Origin: Vibrio tritonius | GTDB taxonomy: Bacteria; Pseudomonadota; Gammaproteobacteria; Enterobacterales; Vibrionaceae | Length of the DNA: 64,000 nucleotides | NCBI RefSeq assembly: GCF_001547935.1 | Contig: NZ_AP014635.1 | Span: 2,294,001 to 2,358,000 of the forward strand | Direction: 5' to 3' | Part shown: positions 10,420-20,690 of the stretch, piece by piece | How the letters are laid out: every line of letters starts with the position of its first letter | Position numbering within the stretch: the stretch's first letter is position 1 | The notes under the pieces: generated by a model | The model's input: only the letters and a program-made list of their open reading frames with translations | The model's database searches: none | What the model was told of the DNA's origin: nothing | Program-made: the position numbers and the translations under genes

Positions 10420-11970
10420 ATGGTGACAAAAACTAAATCAGCGAAATCTAGCGCTCCCGATAAAAGTCGTATGCTGCCAGACGGACCCGACTGGACATTT
10501 GATTTGCTAGAGCAGTACCACACCGAGATTCGTCGTGTGGCTGAGCACTATAAACTGGACACGTATACCAATCAAATTGAGGTAATCACCTCTGAACAGA
10601 TGATGGATGCGTATTCCAGCATCGGGATGCCGATCAATTATAACCACTGGTCGTTTGGTAAAAAGTTTATTCAAACGGAACAGGGTTATAAGCATGGTCA
10701 AATGGGGTTAGCTTATGAAATTGTAATTAACTCCGACCCTTGTATCGCCTATTTAATGGAAGAAAACACGGTCACAATGCAGGCGTTAGTGATGGCCCAT
10801 GCCTGCTACGGTCATAACTCTTTCTTTAAAGGGAACTATTTGTTTCAAACTTGGACTGATGCGTCGTCCATCATTGATTACCTACTTTTTGCGAAAAACT
10901 ACATTCGCAAATGTGAAGAAAAGTACGGTGAAAAAGAGGTTGAAAAACTGCTCGACTCTTGTCACGCCCTAATGAACTATGGTGTCGACCGATACAAACG
11001 CCCAGAAAAAATTTCCATTGCAGAAGAGAAAGCGCGCCAAGAAGAACGTGAGGCGTATCTTCAATCGCAAGTGAATGAACTTTGGCGTACGGTACCTAAA
11101 AAGGAAAAAGAGGATGCGAGTGTAAAACGTTTTCCAAGTGAACCTCAGGAAAATATTCTCTATTTTATTGAAAAACATGCACCATTGTTGGAATCTTGGC
11201 AACGTGAGATCGTACGTATTGTGCGTAAAGTGAGCCAATACTTCTACCCTCAAAAGCAGACCCAAGTCATGAATGAGGGATGGGCAACGTTCTGGCACTA
11301 CACCATTTTAAATCACCTTTACGATGAAGGTTTTGTGTCTGATAAATTCATTCTTGAATTCCTTCACAGCCACACCAGCGTAGTGGCACAACCACCATAC
11401 AACAGTCCTTATTACAGTGGGATAAACCCTTATGCGCTTGGTTTTGCCATGTTCCAAGACATTAAGCGTATATGTGAAAATCCGACCCAAGAAGATTATG
11501 AATGGTTCCCTAACCTAGCGGGGACTCCATGGTTAGAAGCGGTACACTTCGCCATGCGTAACTTTAAGGATGAAAGTTTCATTAGCCAATATTTATCACC
11601 TAAGATAATTCGCGATTTCAAATTGTTTGCAATTGACGATGATGACCGAAAGAACTTTATCGAAGTTAGTGCGATTCATGATGACACGGGCTACCGTGCT
11701 ATTCGTGAAAAGCTCGCGGCTCAATATAACTTGAGCAATCTCGAGCCCAACATCCAAATCTACAATGTGGATGTCCGTGGTGATCGTTCGTTGACACTTC
11801 AATATGTGCCACATGATCGCATTCCATTAGACCCTAGTTATGACGAAGTATTGAAACATCTTCATCGTCTATGGGGGTTTGAAGTGAAATTAGAGGAGGT
11901 AAAAGACACTGGAAGAAGGGAAATCCTCTCAACCTGCCCTAAACGTAACGATTACGACACTCGCATATGA
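10420..11970 (+). CDS. ycgB: SpoVR family protein (YcgB)
   Basis: A 516-residue member of the SpoVR family, named for a Bacillus sporulation-cortex gene but widespread in non-sporulating proteobacteria. It starts 11 bp after the yeaH stop with GGAGGT directly upstream, so it is translationally close to yeaH. Conserved His/Glu-rich segments (MAHACYGHNSFF, NEGWATFWHY) could form a metal site, which is an inference. In E. coli the homologue ycgB lies apart from yeaGH; here the three genes form one operon. The molecular function is unknown. Confidence 0.92.
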   Translation: MVTKTKSAKSSAPDKSRMLPDGPDWTFDLLEQYHTEIRRVAEHYKLDTYTNQIEVITSEQMMDAYSSIGMPINYNHWSFGKKFIQTEQGYKHGQMGLAYEIVINSDPCIAYLMEENTVTMQALVMAHACYGHNSFFKGNYLFQTWTDASSIIDYLLFAKNYIRKCEEKYGEKEVEKLLDSCHALMNYGVDRYKRPEKISIAEEKARQEEREAYLQSQVNELWRTVPKKEKEDASVKRFPSEPQENILYFIEKHAPLLESWQREIVRIVRKVSQYFYPQKQTQVMNEGWATFWHYTILNHLYDEGFVSDKFILEFLHSHTSVVAQPPYNSPYYSGINPYALGFAMFQDIKRICENPTQEDYEWFPNLAGTPWLEAVHFAMRNFKDESFISQYLSPKIIRDFKLFAIDDDDRKNFIEVSAIHDDTGYRAIREKLAAQYNLSNLEPNIQIYNVDVRGDRSLTLQYVPHDRIPLDPSYDEVLKHLHRLWGFEVKLEEVKDTGRREILSTCPKRNDYDTRI

Positions 11971-12007
11971 TTGGGGCTCAAAACATTAAATCACTTAACA
12001 CCTAATC

Positions 12008-12034
12008 AAAAGGCTCCATTATGGAGCCTTTTCA
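12008..12034. terminator. Bidirectional terminator between spoVR and kdsB
   Basis: The stem AAAAGGCTCCAT / ATGGAGCCTTTT around a single T carries A and T runs on both sides. It ends the yeaG-yeaH-spoVR operon and probably the convergent msbA-lpxK-kdsB operon. Confidence 0.85.
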
Positions 12035-12075
12035 TCAATTGTGGTTGATGCCTCTACCCTGTTGGTCACGGCAAA

Positions 12076-12834
12076 TTAAGCTTTACGCTGTGCCACAATG
12101 TGTCTTACTGCTTCTAAATCTTCTAGGGTATCAACGCCAGCAGGCGGTGCTTCTTTGGCCACATCAACATGAATTTTCTCACCGTACCATAGTACTCGCA
12201 GCTGCTCTAAACTCTCTATCTGTTCAAGCTGGCTTGGTTGCCAATTCACGTAAGTGTTAATGAAACCAGCACGATACGCGTAAATACCTATGTGGCGTAA
12301 CAATGGGCGAGTAATTTGCTTCGGTTCAGCCGCGTAATTATTACGATCCCAAGGGATAGAAGCACGACTAAAATAGAGAGCATACCCATCTTTATCCGTG
12401 ACCACTTTAACCGCATTCGGATTAAAGACCTCAGACTCTTCGGTAATTTCGATGCCTAATGTCGCCATAGGAGCCACACTATTAGCCAAATTATCCGCCA
12501 CTTGGCCAATAATGGATGGCGGTATGAGTGGTTCATCACCCTGCACATTCACGATAATCTGATCGTCTGCAATGCCCATCAGTTTAACGACTTCCGCTAA
12601 ACGTTCAGTTCCAGACTGGTGATCGGAAGATGTCATGCACACTTGGCCACCAAAACCAGTGACAACGTCAGCAATACGCTGATCGTCAGTAGCAACAATC
12701 ACCTGCTCAGCACCAGCTAAACTGGCTTGTTCATACACCCACTGCACCATAGGCTTACCACAAATGTCAGCTAATGGTTTCGCAGGTAAACGTGACGAAT
12801 GATAACGCGATGGAATCACCACGGTGAAAGACAT
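12076..12834 (-). CDS. kdsB: 3-deoxy-manno-octulosonate cytidylyltransferase
   Basis: Activates Kdo with CTP to CMP-Kdo for lipopolysaccharide inner-core synthesis. The ATG at 12834 gives 252 residues and the start [21 protein letters not shown], which aligns with E. coli KdsB (248); a longer frame to 12849 would run into the preceding gene and is rejected. The nucleotide-binding segment SRLPAKPL and the NVQGDEPLI motif (about residue 100) are clear. The start lies 1 bp downstream of the stop codon of the Trm112-like gene, indicating coupled translation in the msbA-lpxK-trm112-kdsB operon. Confidence 0.96.
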   Translation of the reverse strand: MSFTVVIPSRYHSSRLPAKPLADICGKPMVQWVYEQASLAGAEQVIVATDDQRIADVVTGFGGQVCMTSSDHQSGTERLAEVVKLMGIADDQIIVNVQGDEPLIPPSIIGQVADNLANSVAPMATLGIEITEESEVFNPNAVKVVTDKDGYALYFSRASIPWDRNNYAAEPKQITRPLLRHIGIYAYRAGFINTYVNWQPSQLEQIESLEQLRVLWYGEKIHVDVAKEAPPAGVDTLEDLEAVRHIVAQRKA

Positions 12835-12835
12835 A

Positions 12836-13015
12836 TTAACGCCCCTCATCCATCGACATAGTGCGAGCTTCCGTTTCTAGTAAAACAGGAATACCATCTT
12901 TGATCGGATAAGCAAGTCGGTCAGCTTTACAAATAAGCTCTTGTTTTTCTTTATCGTAAACCAGTCTACTTTTGCAGACAGGACAAGCAACGATCTCAAG
13001 TAGTCGATGATCCAT
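12836..13015 (-). CDS. ycaR: Trm112-like (UPF0434/YcaR) zinc-ribbon-like protein
   Basis: A 59-residue protein starting [18 protein letters not shown], closely similar to E. coli YcaR, which also lies between lpxK and kdsB. Cys11 and Cys14 form a CPVC knuckle and Cys29 is a third cysteine; the fourth zinc ligand of classical Trm112 proteins is absent, as in YcaR. The C-terminal [12 protein letters not shown] is the family signature. It overlaps the 3' end of lpxK by 20 bp and ends 1 bp before kdsB. The function in bacteria is unknown; Trm112 in eukaryotes is a methyltransferase partner, so a partner role is only an analogy. Confidence 0.93.
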   Translation of the reverse strand: MDHRLLEIVACPVCKSRLVYDKEKQELICKADRLAYPIKDGIPVLLETEARTMSMDEGR

Positions 13016-14003
13016 AGTGTTCCATTACCTCTTGTATTTTATGAATGATGCGCTCCGCATCTGGCGCTGCTAAAGTTGCAGTCACCGGCAAATACCACCA
13101 ATTTTCTTTAGCAATATGCGCGCATTTAACCGCATCTTTCTCGGTCATGATCAGATTGTCACCACGTTGATCGAGCGCTTCTAGCTCGGCTGGCGAAAAG
13201 TCCTCATGATCAGAGAACGACTTTGTAACCAAAGGATTAGCTCCCAACTGTTTGAGAGTATTAAAAAATCGTGGTGGATGACCAATACCTGCAAAAGCAA
13301 CTAAGCGAGTTAACGATGCTGCACTGCATCGCTCACCTGTCACAAGATTGACAGCATCATCAGGACGTAACGACATGGCAATTTCAGAGTCCTGAGCCTG
13401 TCCACCATTCGTGATTTTGAAATCCACTTGTCCTAAGCGAGACATCGGCTCTCTTAACGGGCCAAGAGGAATCAAGTGTTGATTACCAAAGCGACGAACG
13501 CCATCAATCACCACCAGTTCAATATCCCTCTCTAAGGCATAATGTTGTAACCCATCATCGGTAATAATGATGTTAATACCTTGGTTTAGCAAAGATTTTA
13601 CCGCTTCAGAACGGTTAGGATCTACCGCTACCGGTACGCCAGTGCGCTGATGAATTAATTTAGGTTCATCTCCGCAATGGGATGTAGGAGTGGTTGCATT
13701 AAGCACCAATGGGTATTGTAGGGCTTTTGCGCCATAACCACGGGAAACAACACCGGGTTTGTAGCCAAGAGCAAGCAGAGTTTCAACAAGCCAAATAACA
13801 ACAGGGGTTTTACCATTTCCACCAGCAGTGATATTCCCCACCACCACGACAGGTACAGGTGCACGATAACGTGCTTTTTCCCCATCGGCATAGGCCTGAC
13901 GACGAGAGCGACTGACCTTTGAAAATAGGCAGCTCAATGGCCACAATAGTGGCCATAGAAGATAGAAAAGAACCGAGCGTTGAAACCAGATTTTTTCTAT
14001 CAC
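12996..14003 (-). CDS. lpxK: Tetraacyldisaccharide 4'-kinase
   Basis: Inner-membrane kinase that adds the 4'-phosphate to the lipid A precursor disaccharide. It has 335 residues (E. coli 328). The N-terminal hydrophobic helix (about residues 10-28) anchors it, and the P-loop [11 protein letters not shown] is at residues 56-66. The motif ITDDGLQHY (about residue 152) is the catalytic Asp region. It overlaps msbA by ATGA and the downstream small gene by 20 bp, so it is in the middle of a tightly coupled LPS operon. Confidence 0.96.
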   Translation of the reverse strand: MIEKIWFQRSVLFYLLWPLLWPLSCLFSKVSRSRRQAYADGEKARYRAPVPVVVVGNITAGGNGKTPVVIWLVETLLALGYKPGVVSRGYGAKALQYPLVLNATTPTSHCGDEPKLIHQRTGVPVAVDPNRSEAVKSLLNQGINIIITDDGLQHYALERDIELVVIDGVRRFGNQHLIPLGPLREPMSRLGQVDFKITNGGQAQDSEIAMSLRPDDAVNLVTGERCSAASLTRLVAFAGIGHPPRFFNTLKQLGANPLVTKSFSDHEDFSPAELEALDQRGDNLIMTEKDAVKCAHIAKENWWYLPVTATLAAPDAERIIHKIQEVMEHYGSSTT

Positions 14004-15754
14004 GCTTTTTCACCAAACTGAATGCTGTGTAGCTGGGCGTATGCCCCATTTAAACTCAGCAGTTCAGAGTGACTGCCTCGTTCAATGATTTCACCATCTT
14101 CAACCACTAAGATTTGATCTGCATTCTCAATAGTCGATAAACGGTGCGCAATCACTAATACCGTTTTATTCTTTTGTAGCTCTTCTAATGCAGCTTGAAT
14201 CGCACGTTCTGATTCCGTATCCAAAGCAGACGTTGCTTCATCAAGAATCAACACTGGCGAATCACGAAGCAGCGCTCGAGCAATGGCGATACGCTGGCGT
14301 TGTCCGCCCGATAGACTCGTACCATTTTCACCAATAACCGTATCAAGACCTTGAGGCATGTTATTAATGAATTCCATGGCATGGGCTAACTCAGCAGCAT
14401 GCTCAATTTGTTCACGGGTGTACTCACCTTCAGCCGCGTACGCGATGTTATTTGCGATAGAGTCATTAAAGAGGTGAACGTTTTGTGAAACAAGACCAAA
14501 ATGGCAACGTAAGTTCGCCAATTTATAATCTCGCACGTCGTGTTCATCAAGGGTAATTGAACCTGAGTCTACATCGTAAAAACGGGTGAACAAGTTGGCA
14601 ATGGTCGATTTACCCGAACCAGAACGCCCTACCAAAGCAACGGTTTTCCCGGCTGGCAAATTAAAACTCACATTACGTAACGCTGGCTTCTCTTTACCTT
14701 GGTAAGTAAAGGTAACCTCTTTCACCGCTACATCACCAGAAACTTTATCTGACTCAAATTTACCTTGGTCTTTCTCACGTTCCAGATCCATCAGACCGAA
14801 TAACGTTTGGCTTGCAGCCATCCCTTTTTGGAATTGAGACGTTACATTCGTTAGTGACTTCAAAGGACGCATCATTGAGAACATGGAAGTAAAGACGACG
14901 GTAAAAGTACCTGGAGTCAAACTTTGACGAATCTCATCAACGCTTGCTAAATAAAGTACCGCTACCACAGCAAACGATGCAATAAATTGGATCAATGGGT
15001 TAGCAATCGCTTGTGCTGATACCAACTTCATTGACTGCTGTCGCATTCGGTTGCTGACTTTATCAAAACGGTCTTGTTCAATCGCCTGACCACCGTAACT
15101 CAAAACGACCTTGTGACCTTTCAGCATCTGTTCCGCCGATTCTGCCACATGGCCCATCGCGGTTTGCATATTTTTCGAGATCTTACGAAAACGCTTCGAA
15201 ACCACGCGAATCGCAATAGCAACGATTGGCGCAATGACAATTAACACAAGAGATAACTGCCAGCTACTCCAGAACATCAGCGTTAACAAGCCGATAATGC
15301 TAGCCCCTTCTCGAACAATGCTCACCAATGCTTTACTGGTCGCATCGGCTACCTGCTCTGAGTCGTACGTAATACGCGATAGCAAACTACCGGTCGATTC
15401 TTTATCAAAAAAGCTCACAGGCATGTGCATAAACTGGCCGAATATAGCGCGGCGCATCGACATTACGACATTACCGGAAACCCAGCTCAAACAATAAGCC
15501 GACACAAAACTACTGGTACCACGGAGAAACATGACTCCGATAACAATCAAAGGCAAAGTACGCAAAAAGTTAGAATCGGTAGAAGTAAAACCTTCATCAA
15601 GCAACGGTTTTAGTAGTGACATCATGTAGGTATCAGATGCCGCGTTAAGAACTAAAGCAATACAAGCAACAACGAGGCCTGCTTTATAGTTGCGAATGTA
15701 GGTCCACAGGCGTTTAAACGTCTGCCAGGTGGTTTCATCTGTATCGATCGACAT
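14000..15754 (-). CDS. msbA: Lipid A flippase, ABC transporter MsbA
   Basis: A homodimeric inner-membrane ABC exporter that flips core-lipid A to the periplasmic leaflet. It has 584 residues (E. coli 582). The N-terminal half contains six membrane helices. The nucleotide-binding domain has Walker [10 protein letters not shown] (about 378-386), signature [15 protein letters not shown] and Walker [12 protein letters not shown]. The stop codon overlaps the lpxK start (ATGA). It lies 30 bp downstream of comEC, so read-through from comEC is possible. Confidence 0.97.
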   Translation of the reverse strand: MSIDTDETTWQTFKRLWTYIRNYKAGLVVACIALVLNAASDTYMMSLLKPLLDEGFTSTDSNFLRTLPLIVIGVMFLRGTSSFVSAYCLSWVSGNVVMSMRRAIFGQFMHMPVSFFDKESTGSLLSRITYDSEQVADATSKALVSIVREGASIIGLLTLMFWSSWQLSLVLIVIAPIVAIAIRVVSKRFRKISKNMQTAMGHVAESAEQMLKGHKVVLSYGGQAIEQDRFDKVSNRMRQQSMKLVSAQAIANPLIQFIASFAVVAVLYLASVDEIRQSLTPGTFTVVFTSMFSMMRPLKSLTNVTSQFQKGMAASQTLFGLMDLEREKDQGKFESDKVSGDVAVKEVTFTYQGKEKPALRNVSFNLPAGKTVALVGRSGSGKSTIANLFTRFYDVDSGSITLDEHDVRDYKLANLRCHFGLVSQNVHLFNDSIANNIAYAAEGEYTREQIEHAAELAHAMEFINNMPQGLDTVIGENGTSLSGGQRQRIAIARALLRDSPVLILDEATSALDTESERAIQAALEELQKNKTVLVIAHRLSTIENADQILVVEDGEIIERGSHSELLSLNGAYAQLHSIQFGEKA

Positions 15755-15784
15755 GGATATCCATCACTGATTAAAAAATTGGAG

Positions 15785-18013
15785 TCATTCTACCCCGTTA
15801 CGCAGCATCTGCCTATACCATGGCTGGTTAGCATCTGAGCGTTTCGTTGTAATTGTTATCTTACTTGTCTGAAAATTAACAGTTATTTGACCTGAGTCAG
15901 CCGTATCTAGCCAAACAGAATCTAAAGAACGATACAAATTTACGATATTTTTTGACGGCAGACGCCATTGCCCACCTTTTTCTACCGATGCAATCGCCCA
16001 ATTAGGATGCACCTTTTCAACAAAATGACGAGTCGATGATGTACGACTGCCATGATGAGGGACTAACATCACATCAGCATGTAAATCGTCACGCCCGCGA
16101 GAAAGTAACCACTCGCCAACAGCATCTATATCCCCCGTTAATAGCATTCGATGCCCAATAAGATCACTAACCATGACAACACATGAATGCTGATTACTGG
16201 CGCGAGAAACCATTGCCGGGGGCCAAAGCACATCAAAGCGTAACGCCTTCCACCACCAATGACTGCCCGCAACACAAGGTTGATACCCAGTTAAACGTTG
16301 GCTAGCGCGCAGCCATGCATTAGGCGCAGACTCTTCAAGCCACTGTCTTCCTCCACTATGGTCGTTATCAGTATGGCTCAGGATTACGCCGTCTAACTGC
16401 CACCCTCTCCTCGCTAACATAGGTAAAATCAAGCTTTGCGCATAACTACCATGGGTCCAAGAACTGCCAGTATCGTAAATCACAACACGCCCCTGCTGTT
16501 CAATCAATATCGCTAACCCATGCCCTACATCTAACACATGAATACTCCACCCTTCCTCTGGCTTAGCAAATGCCTCGTGCAGTAACCAAAGCAAAAGCAA
16601 TAAACCAAGCATAGAACGACGAACGACATGTCGAATCAACCATAATCCAACAATAACCATCATGATGCCGATGAGAGTTTGACTTAAGGGTAACCATCCT
16701 CCTTTTGCCAAAGGTAACGCCCATTGCAGTGGCGTAAATCCCAACACAATGGCTTGCCATAACCAACCGCTAAAGCCACTCGTAAGCAATAGCGTCATGA
16801 GTAAAAGAAATACCAGCGGCACCAATAGAAAGCTAAACCAAGGGATAAAAAACAAGTTAAACAAGAAGGAACCGACACTGATACCAGAGAAAAACCAACC
16901 GGTCACAGGCAGCATTCCAATGCTCATTCCAAGTTGAATCAGCAGCGCCTTTTGCCAAGCATGGCGAATATTCATGACCGAATGAGCAAAGACAATCACC
17001 ATCACCACAGCAAGAAACGATAACCAAAAACTACTCGAATAACTGGCAAAAGGGTCCAGCAACAAAACGCCGGACAAGGTAACGATAATGCGCCAAACAC
17101 TCGACACCTTAACCTGAGCAAGCAGCAAGATAACCTGTATAGCACACATCATGAGCGCTCTTTGGGTTGGAAGCGTGAACCCCGCGAGCCACGCGTAACT
17201 CCAAGCTACCCCAAAGCCCATTAACCAAGGAGACCAGAGTAGCCATCGATGACCACGCCCCACCAAGTTGCCAATAAAAAAGCCGACACCAAATGCGATA
17301 CCAATATGCAAACCTGAAATAGCCACCAAATGAGCCAAACCGCTATCGCGTAACTGCTGCCACTGCTCTGCACTGATTTTGCTACGGTCTCCAAACACAA
17401 GAGCAAAGACTAAGCCCTGTATCGGACTATCTGCGCTTAGTAGAGTAAGATGGCGGTATAATTTGTCCTTTATTCCCGTATAAGAGCTAACCACAAAGGA
17501 GGATTTTGGCAAAACACTCGCACGAGCGACTATTCTCTGACTTATGACTTGTTTTTCAAAATCATAACCCACTTCGTTTAATACGCCGTAAATAGGCTTA
17601 ATCGCGACTTTAAAGCGAGCAACTTGACCATTTCTCAGTTCAATAGGCGCCCGCAGGTAAACTCGGGGCTGCTGAAACCATGACAAAGGCCGATTATTAA
17701 TTTGAATAATTTTAACCGTCCCCGAATATCCGCTCTGGTTTGCTTTAAAAAAGCTGTCAACTTTTGCGGTTATGGTAATATTCGCCCCAAATTTAAAAAT
17801 CATTTGTTTTTGTACGCTCAATATTTGGCTGTGTGTTAGTATCAACACCACAGCAAACCCAATACCAGCGCCCCATCTTAAGTGTCTAAGAACGATGCAA
17901 CAGGTGCACAGTAATATGCCCAATTGCCACGATGGCATTGCAGGCCAAACGACTGAAGAGAGTATGGTGAGCGAGAACGAAATCAATATCCAATAATTAT
18001 ATAAGCGAGTCAT
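15785..18013 (-). CDS. comEC: ComEC/Rec2 DNA-uptake channel
   Basis: Polytopic inner-membrane protein that carries single-stranded DNA into the cytoplasm during natural transformation. It has 742 residues: an N-terminal membrane part and a DUF4131-like extracellular region (about 1-200), a competence domain with many membrane helices (about 200-490), then a metallo-beta-lactamase-like domain with SHTDNDHSGG at about residues 544-553, the probable nuclease metal site. V. cholerae requires ComEC for transformation. Its start codon is only 8 bp from the start of the divergent DUF2062 gene, so promoter elements must overlap that gene; an internal start is possible but would remove the first membrane helix. 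Confidence 0.93.
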   Translation of the reverse strand: MTRLYNYWILISFSLTILSSVVWPAMPSWQLGILLCTCCIVLRHLRWGAGIGFAVVLILTHSQILSVQKQMIFKFGANITITAKVDSFFKANQSGYSGTVKIIQINNRPLSWFQQPRVYLRAPIELRNGQVARFKVAIKPIYGVLNEVGYDFEKQVISQRIVARASVLPKSSFVVSSYTGIKDKLYRHLTLLSADSPIQGLVFALVFGDRSKISAEQWQQLRDSGLAHLVAISGLHIGIAFGVGFFIGNLVGRGHRWLLWSPWLMGFGVAWSYAWLAGFTLPTQRALMMCAIQVILLLAQVKVSSVWRIIVTLSGVLLLDPFASYSSSFWLSFLAVVMVIVFAHSVMNIRHAWQKALLIQLGMSIGMLPVTGWFFSGISVGSFLFNLFFIPWFSFLLVPLVFLLLMTLLLTSGFSGWLWQAIVLGFTPLQWALPLAKGGWLPLSQTLIGIMMVIVGLWLIRHVVRRSMLGLLLLLWLLHEAFAKPEEGWSIHVLDVGHGLAILIEQQGRVVIYDTGSSWTHGSYAQSLILPMLARRGWQLDGVILSHTDNDHSGGRQWLEESAPNAWLRASQRLTGYQPCVAGSHWWWKALRFDVLWPPAMVSRASNQHSCVVMVSDLIGHRMLLTGDIDAVGEWLLSRGRDDLHADVMLVPHHGSRTSSTRHFVEKVHPNWAIASVEKGGQWRLPSKNIVNLYRSLDSVWLDTADSGQITVNFQTSKITITTKRSDANQPWYRQMLRNGVE

Positions 18014-18021
18014 GATCCCTT

Positions 18022-18543
18022 ATGCCAAGAAAGTTCATTAAGCGGTTTATGCCTAACCACGACTTAATTAAACGTCAGAAGGCACTTAAAATTTTTGGCA
18101 ACGTGCTATACAACCCCAATTTGTGGTGTCTAAATCGACGCTCCGCAGCCGGGGCATTTGCTGTTGGTCTATTTATGGCGTTTGTTCCACTTCCAAGCCA
18201 AATGATCATGGCTGCCGGTCTGGCCGTGCTGTTTGGGGTAAACCTACCACTCTCAATTGCATTGGTATGGATTACCAACCCAGTCACCATGCCTGTGATT
18301 TTCTATTTCTGTTACAAACTGGGGGCTTGGGTAATGCAAATGCCGCCGCAAAACTTCCACTTTGAGTTAACGTGGCAGTTTCTACGTGAACAACTCAATA
18401 CGATTTGTTTACCTCTATTAGTGGGTTGTGGCATCAGTGCTGTCATCGCATCCATTCTGGGCTACTTTGGCATCATGGGTCTATGGCGCTACTCAGTCGT
18501 GCGTAGTTGGCAAAAGCGTCGCCATAAATTCGGTAAGAATTGA
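18022..18543 (+). CDS. DUF2062 membrane protein
   Basis: A 173-residue inner-membrane protein of the DUF2062 family. After a basic N-terminus (MPRKFIKRFMP) it has two or three hydrophobic segments between about 45 and 160, with the family-typical NRRSAAGAFAVGLFMAF and ITNPVTMPVIFY stretches. The function is unknown. The gene is divergent from comEC with 8 bp between start codons, and no strong ribosome binding site is seen before the ATG. Next to lipid A and Lol genes, an envelope role is plausible but unproven. Confidence 0.85.
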   Translation: MPRKFIKRFMPNHDLIKRQKALKIFGNVLYNPNLWCLNRRSAAGAFAVGLFMAFVPLPSQMIMAAGLAVLFGVNLPLSIALVWITNPVTMPVIFYFCYKLGAWVMQMPPQNFHFELTWQFLREQLNTICLPLLVGCGISAVIASILGYFGIMGLWRYSVVRSWQKRRHKFGKN

Positions 18544-18701
18544 GCGGCAATCTCAACGCCATTCCCCAAATCTGCTTGAGCAGCTTATAAGTTTTGCGGC
18601 GTAGAGCGATAGGCAATCCAGTAGGGTGCGAGTGAACCAGCGATTTAGTTTGAAAAAAATGCAAACGCACCGAGTAACCGCTGGTTATCACAATGAAAAA
18701 T

Positions 18702-18729
18702 AAAAAAGGACCTCACGGTCCTTTTTTAT
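18702..18729. terminator. Bidirectional terminator, DUF2062 gene / lolE
   Basis: The stem AAAAAAGGACC / GGTCCTTTTTT with TCAC loop lies between the convergent DUF2062 gene and lolE and has A and T tracts on both sides. The 215-bp gap shows no credible gene. Confidence 0.88.
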
Positions 18730-18758
18730 TTCATCGATTCTAACTTTTTGATGTTTTT

Positions 18759-20003
18759 CTATTTACCACTAAGAACGATCGCCGGGTTAAGCCTACTGGC
18801 TCTTTTCGCCGGATACCAAGTCGCGACTAGACTCAATATAATCGCGGTACCTGAGACTAATACCACATCCGCCAATGCCACTTGAGACGGCAGAAAATCG
18901 ACAAAATAGATATCACCGGATAAGAAATGATGGCCAATTATCCCTTCAATTAGTTTGACTATTTGAGTGAGATTCATCGCTAATACCACGCCAAGGACGC
19001 TACCGACAATACTACCTAGCACACCGGAAAACACGCCTTGCCAAACAAATATCCGCTTCACTAATCCATCAGTAGCCCCCATGGTGCGCAAAATAGCGAT
19101 TTCTGCTGCGCGGTCTTTTACCGCCATCATTAACGTTGAAACGATATTAAAACTCGCAACACCAATCACAAGCACCATGACCAGATACATGATGGTCCGC
19201 ACCATTTCAATGTCACGGTACAAATAGCCAAACTTCTGCTTCCAACTGCGCAAGTAAACAATTTCGTTGAGCTGTTTACCAACTCGACGCACGACATCCG
19301 TCGCCATGAACACATCATCAACCTTAATAGAAACCCCTGTTACCTTGTCACCAAGGTCGGTGTACTGCTGCGCATCTGAGATAGGTAACAACGCAATATT
19401 GTGGTCAATCTGTCCATTCAGCGTGAGTAAACCAACGACTTTTACCCTAACTCGTTTAGGTGCCTCAACCTTATTGGCTTTATTCACTTGCGGAATCATC
19501 AAGGTGATGTAATTTCCCACTTTGACATTCAGCTTGTCCGCCACCCCTTTACCAATAATTATCTGCTGTTGATTAGGTTGAAAATTTTGCCAAACATCGG
19601 CGCTAATAAAACGAGAAAGATCAGACACCTTGTCTTCTTGCTTCGGATCAACGCCACGAACCTCAAGCGCTTTAAGCTGCTTGCCTCGCTCTGCTAATGC
19701 CGTAAACCGAACATAAGGTGCCGCGGCGATCACACTCGGATCGCTCTGTGCTTGTTTCACCATCAAAGGCCAGTCTTGAATTGGTGCTCGCACCCCTTCA
19801 AATTCACCATGAGGAATGACTGACAATACTCGGTTTTTCAATTCACGCTCAAAACCGTTCATCGCAGATAAACCAATGATGATCACTGCAACACCAACAG
19901 CAATGCCAATCGTGGACGAAAGCGAAATAAAAGAGACCATTTTGTTACGCTGCTTGGCTCGGCTAAAACGACCACCAATAAAAAGAGAGAGACCGCCTAA
20001 CAC
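18759..20003 (-). CDS. lolE: Lipoprotein-releasing system permease LolE
   Basis: Inner-membrane subunit of the LolCDE complex that extracts mature lipoproteins and hands them to LolA. It has 414 residues. One membrane helix near residues 25-50 is followed by a large periplasmic domain (about 50-270) and three C-terminal membrane helices of the FtsX type. The N-terminal segment SLSSTIGIAVGVAVIIIGLSAMNGFERELK matches E. coli LolE better than LolC. It begins immediately after the lolD stop (0 bp gap), so lolC-lolD-lolE is one operon. Confidence 0.94.
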   Translation of the reverse strand: MLGGLSLFIGGRFSRAKQRNKMVSFISLSSTIGIAVGVAVIIIGLSAMNGFERELKNRVLSVIPHGEFEGVRAPIQDWPLMVKQAQSDPSVIAAAPYVRFTALAERGKQLKALEVRGVDPKQEDKVSDLSRFISADVWQNFQPNQQQIIIGKGVADKLNVKVGNYITLMIPQVNKANKVEAPKRVRVKVVGLLTLNGQIDHNIALLPISDAQQYTDLGDKVTGVSIKVDDVFMATDVVRRVGKQLNEIVYLRSWKQKFGYLYRDIEMVRTIMYLVMVLVIGVASFNIVSTLMMAVKDRAAEIAILRTMGATDGLVKRIFVWQGVFSGVLGSIVGSVLGVVLAMNLTQIVKLIEGIIGHHFLSGDIYFVDFLPSQVALADVVLVSGTAIILSLVATWYPAKRASRLNPAIVLSGK

Positions 20004-20690
20004 TTAAGCCTCCTTATTTTCAAGCAACAAACCATCTTGCATGAACATACGACGATCCATTTTACCCGCTAACTCACTATCATGAGTAACGACCAAAAAT
20101 GCGGTGCCGGACTCTTGATTAAGCTGACGCATCAAATCGTAAATCGACAGTGCGGTTTGATGGTCAAGATTACCTGTTGGCTCATCAGCTAACACAAGAT
20201 CAGGCTTATTCACGAGGGCGCGTGCGATGGCAACACGTTGACGTTCACCACCGGAAAGTTCGGCAGGACGATGCTGCATACGATGTCCAAGACCAACACG
20301 CTCAAGCAACTCTTTTGCTGCTTGCTTAGCTTCTGCCACCTTCTTACCACCAATCAAAAGCGGCATGGCGACATTCTCTAACGCGGTAAAGTCGGCCAAC
20401 AAATGATGAAACTGATAAACAAAGCCGAGATGGGTATTGCGAACCTTCGCCTGTCGATTTGAGCTCAAACGCGCCATATCATGACCAAGAAACTCAACCT
20501 GCCCTTCACTTGCATCGTCCAAAGCACCTAAAACATGTAACAGGGTGCTTTTACCAGAGCCAGAAGAACCAACAATTGAAACCAATTCACCCGGTTTGAG
20601 CGCAAAGCTCACACCTTTAAGCACTTGAGTGGAGAACTCGCCTTCTTGATAGGTTTTGCATACATTCTGACAAGACAACAAATTATTCAT
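20004..20690 (-). CDS. lolD: Lipoprotein-releasing system ATPase LolD
   Basis: Cytosolic ABC ATPase driving lipoprotein release. It has 228 residues, with Walker [10 protein letters not shown] (about 42-50), signature [15 protein letters not shown], Walker [13 protein letters not shown] and the switch His in VVTHDSE. It overlaps the end of lolC by 8 bp and abuts lolE, consistent with equimolar complex assembly. Confidence 0.97.
   Translation of the reverse strand: MNNLLSCQNVCKTYQEGEFSTQVLKGVSFALKPGELVSIVGSSGSGKSTLLHVLGALDDASEGQVEFLGHDMARLSSNRQAKVRNTHLGFVYQFHHLLADFTALENVAMPLLIGGKKVAEAKQAAKELLERVGLGHRMQHRPAELSGGERQRVAIARALVNKPDLVLADEPTGNLDHQTALSIYDLMRQLNQESGTAFLVVTHDSELAGKMDRRMFMQDGLLLENKEA

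Noticed and set aside
12021..12260. Open frame on the plus strand inside the 3' end of kdsB
   Set aside because: It lies antisense to kdsB, begins inside a terminator stem and encodes no recognisable protein.
18473..18691. Minus-strand frame between the DUF2062 gene and lolE
   Set aside because: It overlaps the DUF2062 coding end and the protein has no signal, domain or ribosome binding site that I can support.
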